Made by a program: the position numbers and the translations under genes
Assembly (NCBI GenBank): GCA_963790325.1
Contig: CAWBNY010000002.1
Location: forward strand, 124,001 to 188,000
Origin: JAXDMK01 sp963790325
GTDB taxonomy: Bacteria > Actinomycetota > Acidimicrobiia > Acidimicrobiales > AC-14
Length of the DNA: 64,000 nucleotides
Direction: 5' to 3'
Shown: positions 60,017 to 64,000 of the stretch, piece by piece
How the letters are laid out: every line of letters begins with the position of its first letter
Numbering within the stretch: position 1 is the first letter of the stretch
The notes under the pieces: model-generated
Seen by the model: the letters and a program-made list of their open reading frames with translations, nothing else
Told to the model about the DNA's origin: nothing
Database searches by the model: none

Positions 60017-60661
60017 GTGGGCAGCGTGTGGGCGATCGTGGTGGCGGGCGGGGGTGGGATGCGCTTCGGAGGGCCCAAGCAGTTCGAGGACCTCCTTGGC
60101 CGGCGGGTCCTCGACTGGTCGGTGGCCGCCGCCCGGCAGGCGTGCGACGGGGTCGTGGTGGTGGTGCCCGCCGACCGGGTGGCGGGCGAAGCGGCGCCTG
60201 TGGTCGTCGCCGGTGGCCCTACCCGGTCGGCCTCGGTGCGGGCCGGGCTGGCGGCGGTCCCGGCCGATGCCGAGGTGGTCCTGGTCCACGACGCGGCCCG
60301 CCCGCTGGCCGGGGTGGAGCTGTTCGAGCGGGCGGTGGCGGCGGTCCGGGCGGGGGCCGACGCCGCCATACCCGGGGTACCCGTGACCGACACCGTCAAG
60401 CGGGTGGAGGATGGGCGGGTGGTGGAGACGGTCGACCGCAGCCGGCTGGTGGCGGTGCAGACGCCCCAGGCGTTCGCGGCGGCGGTTTTGCGTCGGGCCC
60501 ACGGGGCCCAGCCCGAGCCCGAGGCCACCGACGACGCCGCCCTGGTCGAGTCCCTCGGGGCGACGGTGGTGGTGTTCGACGGAGATCGCCGCAACCTCAA
60601 GCTGACCTCGCCCGACGACCTGGTCGTGGCCCGGGCCCTGCTCGCCGCCAGGCCGTCGTGA
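60017..60661 (+). CDS. ispD: 2-C-methyl-D-erythritol 4-phosphate cytidylyltransferase
   Basis: A 214-residue nucleotidyltransferase: AIVVAGGGGMRFGGPKQFEDLLGRRVL, VLVHDAARPLA, and VTDTVKRVEDGRVVETVDRSRLVAVQTPQAF. It makes CDP-methylerythritol for isoprenoids. GTG at 60017 (or 60026). Its end overlaps ispF by four bases. Confidence 0.94.
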   Translation: MGSVWAIVVAGGGGMRFGGPKQFEDLLGRRVLDWSVAAARQACDGVVVVVPADRVAGEAAPVVVAGGPTRSASVRAGLAAVPADAEVVLVHDAARPLAGVELFERAVAAVRAGADAAIPGVPVTDTVKRVEDGRVVETVDRSRLVAVQTPQAFAAAVLRRAHGAQPEPEATDDAALVESLGATVVVFDGDRRNLKLTSPDDLVVARALLAARPS

Positions 60662-61131
60662 GCGCCCGGGTCGGGCTCGGCTTCGACGTCCATCCCTTCA
60701 GCGACGACCCCGAGCGGCGCCTGGTCCTCGGCGGGGTGGTCTTCGACGGCGAACGGGGCCTCGACGGCCACAGCGACGCCGACGTGGTCGCCCACGGGGT
60801 GGCGGAGGCGCTGCTGGGGGCGGCCGGGCTGGGCGACCTGGGCCAGCACTTCCCGGACTCCGACCCCCGGTGGGCGGGCGTCGACAGCGCCGTCCTGCTG
60901 GCCGAGGTGGTTCGCATGGTGGCCGCCGACGGGTGGACCGTGGCCAACGTCGACTGCTCGGTGGTGCTGGAGGCGCCCCGGCTGGCTCCCCGGCGGGCGG
61001 CGATGGAGGCGCGGCTGTCGGCCGTGGTGGGAGCGCCGGTGACGGTGAAGCCCCGCCGGGCCGAGGGGTTGGGGTCGCTGGGCCGGGGTGAGGGGGTGGC
61101 CTGCTGGGCGGTGGCTCTGATCGAGCGCTGA
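60658..61131 (+). CDS. ispF: 2-C-methyl-D-erythritol 2,4-cyclodiphosphate synthase
   Basis: A 157-residue enzyme: GLGFDVHPFSDDPERRLVLGGV (metal Asp and His), GLDGHSDADVVAHGVAEALLGAAGLGDLGQHFPDSDPRW and TVKPRRAEGLGSLGRGEGVA near the end. It follows ispD with a GTGA overlap, the usual DF pair. Confidence 0.95.
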   Translation: MSARVGLGFDVHPFSDDPERRLVLGGVVFDGERGLDGHSDADVVAHGVAEALLGAAGLGDLGQHFPDSDPRWAGVDSAVLLAEVVRMVAADGWTVANVDCSVVLEAPRLAPRRAAMEARLSAVVGAPVTVKPRRAEGLGSLGRGEGVACWAVALIER

Positions 61132-61147
61132 CCGCCACCGGGCGGTC
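61130..61147. terminator. Hairpin at the ispF 3' end
   Basis: GACCGCC-ACCG-GGCGGTC, a seven-base stem with a four-base loop, starting at the ispF stop codon and lying before the convergent gene ending at 61157. Confidence 0.55.
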
Positions 61148-61156
61148 GTGAGCCGG

Positions 61157-61864
61157 CTACGGCCAGACGAGGATCGTGGCCTGGAGGCTGGCGGTGAGGA
61201 ACACGGGCGGGGCGGTGCACAGCTGGGCGAACCGGGCGCCCTGCACCTGGATGCGCAGCGGGCCCGCCTCGTCGACCACGAACGTGGTGCTCCCCGACAT
61301 CGCCGGCGCCACCGGGCACGGCCCGGACGGCAGCTCGCTCTGGCTGATCAGGTCACCGTCGACGTACACGAAGGCCATGCAGCAGAAGTCGCCCTTGCCG
61401 GTCATGGTGTAGGAGACGGTCACCGTGTCGCCCACCCGGGGCCAGGCGGGGACCATGGTGGCGGTGACGGTGAGGCCGTTCTCGACCACGCTCCACGCCG
61501 ACGGGCCGGTGCGCACCACGTTGGGCGGGGGAGGCAACGGCGCGGTGGGTGTGACGGTGGTGTCCACCGACGTCGTCGGGGCCTCGGCCGAGGTCAGCGG
61601 CGGGGCCACGGTCGGTGGGACGGTGACCACGGCGGGCGCGGGCCGGGTCGTCCGGGGCACGCTCGGGGCGGGGGCGGTGGGTATGGGGGCGGTGGGCAGC
61701 TCCGGGGTGGGGGCCTCGACCGTGGCCCGCCCGTCGCCGGCCACGATGAGGGCCGCGCTCTCGTCGGTGGTGTGCAGCGTGAGGACGGCCCGGACGGCCA
61801 TGCCGCCGGTGCCGAGGATGGCGACGATCGCCACCACTGCGTTGACCATCCCCCGGCGCGACAT
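61157..61864 (-). CDS. Hypothetical anchored protein with Pro/Thr-rich linker
   Basis: A 235-residue protein with an N-terminal membrane helix (MVNAVVAIVAILGTGGMAVRAVL), a long Pro/Thr/Val-rich linker (about 48-115), and a beta-sandwich (TVTATMVPAWPRVGDTVTVSYTMTGKGDFCC, TTFVVDEAGPLRIQVQGARFAQLC). The Cys residues may form disulfides. Exposed on the cell surface; function unknown. Confidence 0.7.
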   Translation of the reverse strand: MSRRGMVNAVVAIVAILGTGGMAVRAVLTLHTTDESAALIVAGDGRATVEAPTPELPTAPIPTAPAPSVPRTTRPAPAVVTVPPTVAPPLTSAEAPTTSVDTTVTPTAPLPPPPNVVRTGPSAWSVVENGLTVTATMVPAWPRVGDTVTVSYTMTGKGDFCCMAFVYVDGDLISQSELPSGPCPVAPAMSGSTTFVVDEAGPLRIQVQGARFAQLCTAPPVFLTASLQATILVWP

Positions 61865-61915
61865 GCCCCATTGATCGGCGCACCGGGAGCCGACCTTGAG
61901 GGTCGGTCGCGCCCG

Positions 61916-62455
61916 TCAGCCGAGAACGGAGCCGACGCTCGCCTCGCCGGTCTTGTACCGGCGGGCCAACTCGGCCTGGAGGGCGTCGATGCGGGAGAAC
62001 AGGGCCCGCCGGCGCTCCGACACCCGGTGCTCCAGCTCGGTGAAGCGGGTGGCCAGCTCCTCGACCTCGGCGTCGGAAAGGGCCGACAGGCAGTCGAGGG
62101 TGCCGGGCGAGGCGACGGCGTCGAGCTCGGCCAGCAGGTCGTCGTCGTCGGGTGGGAGGAGGGACGACGGGAGCCGGCCCGGCCCCGCCCCCGGCGCCCG
62201 CACCCGGTCGCCGAGTATGCCGGGCAGCTGGTCGACCAGGCTGGGCAGGTCGGACGGGTCGGTGCCGTCGGCCCGGCGGCGGAGGTCGGCGGCCACGATG
62301 TCGAGCCGGCCCTGCACCAGTCGCCGCAGGTAGGAGACCTTGTCCTCCACCCGGCGACATTCGTCCCGCTGGACCCGGATCTCCTCGACCGAGATCGTGC
62401 TCGGATCGGCGACCGGGGCGGATCCCAGCACCTGCTCGACCTCGTCAGACCACAT
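61916..62455 (-). CDS. rsiG: RsiG-like anti-sigma factor with c-di-GMP signature motifs
   Basis: A 179-residue helical protein. Residues 37-52 (EDKVSYLRRLVQGRLD) fit exactly the RsiG c-di-GMP motif E-x3-S-x2-R-x3-Q-x3-D. A second copy at 142-157 (EHRVSERRRALFSRID) keeps E, S, R and D but has Phe in place of Gln. RsiG holds the sporulation sigma factor WhiG in Streptomyces with c-di-GMP as the glue; the C-terminal ELARRYKTGEASV is also family-like. The ATG is adjacent to the protease stop (TGATG). No whiG is in the window. Confidence 0.85.
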   Translation of the reverse strand: MWSDEVEQVLGSAPVADPSTISVEEIRVQRDECRRVEDKVSYLRRLVQGRLDIVAADLRRRADGTDPSDLPSLVDQLPGILGDRVRAPGAGPGRLPSSLLPPDDDDLLAELDAVASPGTLDCLSALSDAEVEELATRFTELEHRVSERRRALFSRIDALQAELARRYKTGEASVGSVLG

Positions 62456-62847
62456 CACCAGCAGAGTACCCCCCGTCGATCGTCGGGGAAGTAGCGGTAG
62501 ACGACCCGGCCCTGCACCGAAGCGGCCGGCACCGGCCCGTAGCTGCGGCTGTCGGTGCTGGCGCCGGGGTTGTCGCCCCGGACGACCACGTGGTCGTCCG
62601 TCACCTCGGTCACCCGCTTGATCACCACCCGTTCCGGCCGGCGTGGGTCGGGGAGGGTGACGAGGTCGCCCGGGCGGGCCCGCCGGCCCCTGACCACGAC
62701 CAGCCGGTCGCCGGGGCGGAGGGTCGGGAGCATGCTGTCGCCCTCGACCTCGACCCGGCCCAGCCGCCGGCCCAGGAGCCACGCCCCGCCCGCGGTGGCG
62801 GTCAGAGCCGTCGCGACCAGCCGGTAGTGTGCCGATGGAGACTTCAT
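62455..62847 (-). CDS. sodX: Nickel-SOD maturation protease (signal peptidase I-like)
   Basis: A 130-residue S26 peptidase with one N-terminal membrane segment, catalytic Ser38 in EGDSMLPTLRPGDRLV and Lys77 in RVVIKRVTEV, then VRGDNPGASTDSRSYGPV. It is divergent from sodN by 22 bases, so it is very probably the protease that exposes the His needed for nickel binding, rather than the main signal peptidase. Confidence 0.9.
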   Translation of the reverse strand: MKSPSAHYRLVATALTATAGGAWLLGRRLGRVEVEGDSMLPTLRPGDRLVVVRGRRARPGDLVTLPDPRRPERVVIKRVTEVTDDHVVVRGDNPGASTDSRSYGPVPAASVQGRVVYRYFPDDRRGVLCW

Positions 62848-62869
62848 CACCGGACGAAGGAGCATAGGC

Positions 62870-63286
62870 ATGCCCGTTCTTGCCCGTCTGACTGGCCTCG
62901 TCGATCGGCTCAGCCCCCCGTCGATCGTCCACGCCCACTGTGACCTGCCCTGCGGGGTGTACGACCCGGCCCAGGCGCGGATCGAGGCGGAGTCGGTCAA
63001 GGCCATCCAGGAGAAGTACCAGGGCTCGACCGACGAGGTGTTCCGAGGGCGGGCGATCGGCATCAAGGAGCAGCGGGCCGACCTGGTCAAGCACCACCTG
63101 TGGGTGCTGTGGACCGACTACTTCAAGCCCCCGCACCTGGAGAAGTTCCCCGAGCTGCACGGGCTGTTCTGGGACGCCACCAAGGCTGCCGGCGCCACCA
63201 AGTCGTCCACCGACCCGGCGTCGGGTCAGAAGCTGCTCGACCTCGTCGCCGAGATCGACCGCATCTTCTGGGAGACCAAGAAGTAG
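62870..63286 (+). CDS. sodN: Nickel superoxide dismutase
   Basis: A 138-residue NiSOD precursor. The nickel hook HCDLPCGVYDP begins at His23, so 22 residues (ending IVHA) must be removed; His, Cys24 and Cys28 bind Ni. The rest (AESVKAIQEKYQGSTDEVF, DYFKPPHLEKFPELH) is the four-helix bundle of the family. AAGGAG lies ahead of the ATG. It turns superoxide to peroxide and oxygen in the cytoplasm. Confidence 0.96.
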   Translation: MPVLARLTGLVDRLSPPSIVHAHCDLPCGVYDPAQARIEAESVKAIQEKYQGSTDEVFRGRAIGIKEQRADLVKHHLWVLWTDYFKPPHLEKFPELHGLFWDATKAAGATKSSTDPASGQKLLDLVAEIDRIFWETKK

Positions 63287-63445
63287 CCGGCGGACGCCCG
63301 CCACCGGGCCGACCGCCGGCCGGAGAGCACGACGCCCGGCGAGTGCACCGGATCGCGTCGATTTATCCGCCGCGCCCCAGGCGGTGGCGGCTCCCCCGCC
63401 TCCGAGTCGGGGCTGAGTAGCGGCGGTCGGGAACTTTTTGGCAGC

Positions 63446-64000
63446 ATGGCCGCGGTGCGGACCCGGACCCTGGTGACGACGATGGCCGTGATCCTCGTCC
63501 TGGCTGGGTGCACGGGTGACGGCGACGACGACCAGCCGGCGGCGACGACCACGACGTCGACCGCGGTCGCGACGACCGTGCCGGAGGCGTCCACCACCAC
63601 GACCCCCGCCACCACGACCCCCGCCACCACAACCGTGCCCGCGGGAGCGGCCGCCGTCCTCCGTCCCGACGGTCTGGGTGTGGTCGCCTTCGGGGCCACC
63701 AAGGACGCCACCCTCGCCTCGCTCACCGCCCTGTTCGGCTCGGTGGACGAGACGGGCACCGGCTGTGAGCTGGCCGGTCCCGACGTCACCACCGCCCGGT
63801 GGGACGAGCTGCGGGTGCAGTTCGTGGACCAGGTGTTCGACTCCTACAACGTGCGCCCGCCCAACGGTGTCGCGACCGTGCTCGACCTGAGGACGGAGGC
63901 GGGCATCGGCATCGGTTCCACCGTGGCCCAGCTCAAGGCCGCCTACGGCCCGGCGCTGGCCATCCCGGGTCTACCGCCGGAGTTCGGCGGCGACGACTTC
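63446..64000 (+). CDS. Lipoprotein, cut by the right edge
   Basis: At least 185 residues: signal peptide and lipobox (ILVLAGC, Cys22), a Thr/Pro-rich linker (about 25-70), then a domain beginning LRPDGLGVVAFGATKDATLASLTALFG, typical of actinobacterial secreted proteins in which a short alpha/beta domain follows. A second similar unit starts at GIGIGSTVAQLKAAYGPAL, suggesting two repeats. The frame is open to the last base. Confidence 0.75.
   Translation, partial: MAAVRTRTLVTTMAVILVLAGCTGDGDDDQPAATTTTSTAVATTVPEASTTTTPATTTPATTTVPAGAAAVLRPDGLGVVAFGATKDATLASLTALFGSVDETGTGCELAGPDVTTARWDELRVQFVDQVFDSYNVRPPNGVATVLDLRTEAGIGIGSTVAQLKAAYGPALAIPGLPPEFGGDDF

Noticed and set aside
61665..61740. Short GC-rich repeats in the Pro/Thr linker region
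   Set aside because: They are codon-level repeats for a low-complexity linker, also seen in the other lipoproteins, not a CRISPR or mobile repeat.

Overview
The window is very GC-rich, densely packed bacterial chromosome with many GTG starts and many four-base GTGA or ATGA gene overlaps. Gene content points to an actinobacterium: an MshA-type glycosyltransferase and a maleylpyruvate-isomerase-like protein (mycothiol world), a LAL-type LuxR regulator, an RsiG-like anti-sigma factor, LytR-CpsA-Psr and WYL proteins, and nickel superoxide dismutase with its protease. The class Acidimicrobiia is my best guess, from overall feel rather than a marker gene. I see no rRNA or tRNA gene, no CRISPR array and no insertion sequence.

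Left edge to 9.1 kb: the cut end of an unknown gene, then a Nif11-leader peptide gene whose C-terminus carries XYG motifs, a possible RiPP (spliceotide-type) precursor. Next come a lipoprotein, a VOC protein, a redox group (ferredoxin/metallo-beta-lactamase fusion, CBS protein, stand-alone NuoF-like flavoprotein, ferredoxin-NADP-type reductase coupled to a molybdopterin sulfite-oxidase-like protein), a RHH/MazF toxin-antitoxin pair and a cytochrome P450.

9.2 to 15.7 kb: a likely lysine-degradation block. A saccharopine-dehydrogenase-like protein, an ALDH7-type aminoadipate-semialdehyde dehydrogenase, a DUF1338 2-oxoadipate dioxygenase/decarboxylase and a D-2-hydroxyglutarate-dehydrogenase-like flavoprotein would together run saccharopine to 2-oxoglutarate. 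An FGGY kinase lies beside them.

15.7 to 36.8 kb: WYL regulator with a target-like neighbour, AcuC deacetylase, a flavin-barrel/SnoaL fusion, an ECF sigma/anti-sigma pair, a rhamnose-pathway aldolase/dehydrogenase fusion, a winged-helix DNA-glycosylase-like protein, TreZ/TreY (trehalose from glucan), an ATP-dependent DNA ligase, a LAL regulator, an RsbW-like kinase with a sigma-70 group 2 factor, sulfurtransferase, SufE and an AlkA-type glycosylase.

36.8 to 50.1 kb: menaquinone biosynthesis (MenG, MenF, MenD, MenH, MenC, MenA, MenB, MenE) in several short transcripts on both strands, headed by a MerR regulator. A near-identical dyad sits in the merR promoter and in front of menB, suggesting one regulator for both. 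RsgA and a Kef-type antiporter are interleaved.

50.1 to 64 kb: LCP protein and lipoproteins, a CopC/CopD copper-type cluster, SirB1-like and NifU-N proteins, an M23 peptidase, an MshA-like glycosyltransferase, IspE/IspD/IspF (MEP isoprenoid pathway, which supplies the menaquinone tail), an RsiG-like c-di-GMP-signature protein, SodX/SodN, and a lipoprotein cut by the right edge. A 50-base palindromic element recurs at least three times in intergenic positions across the window.
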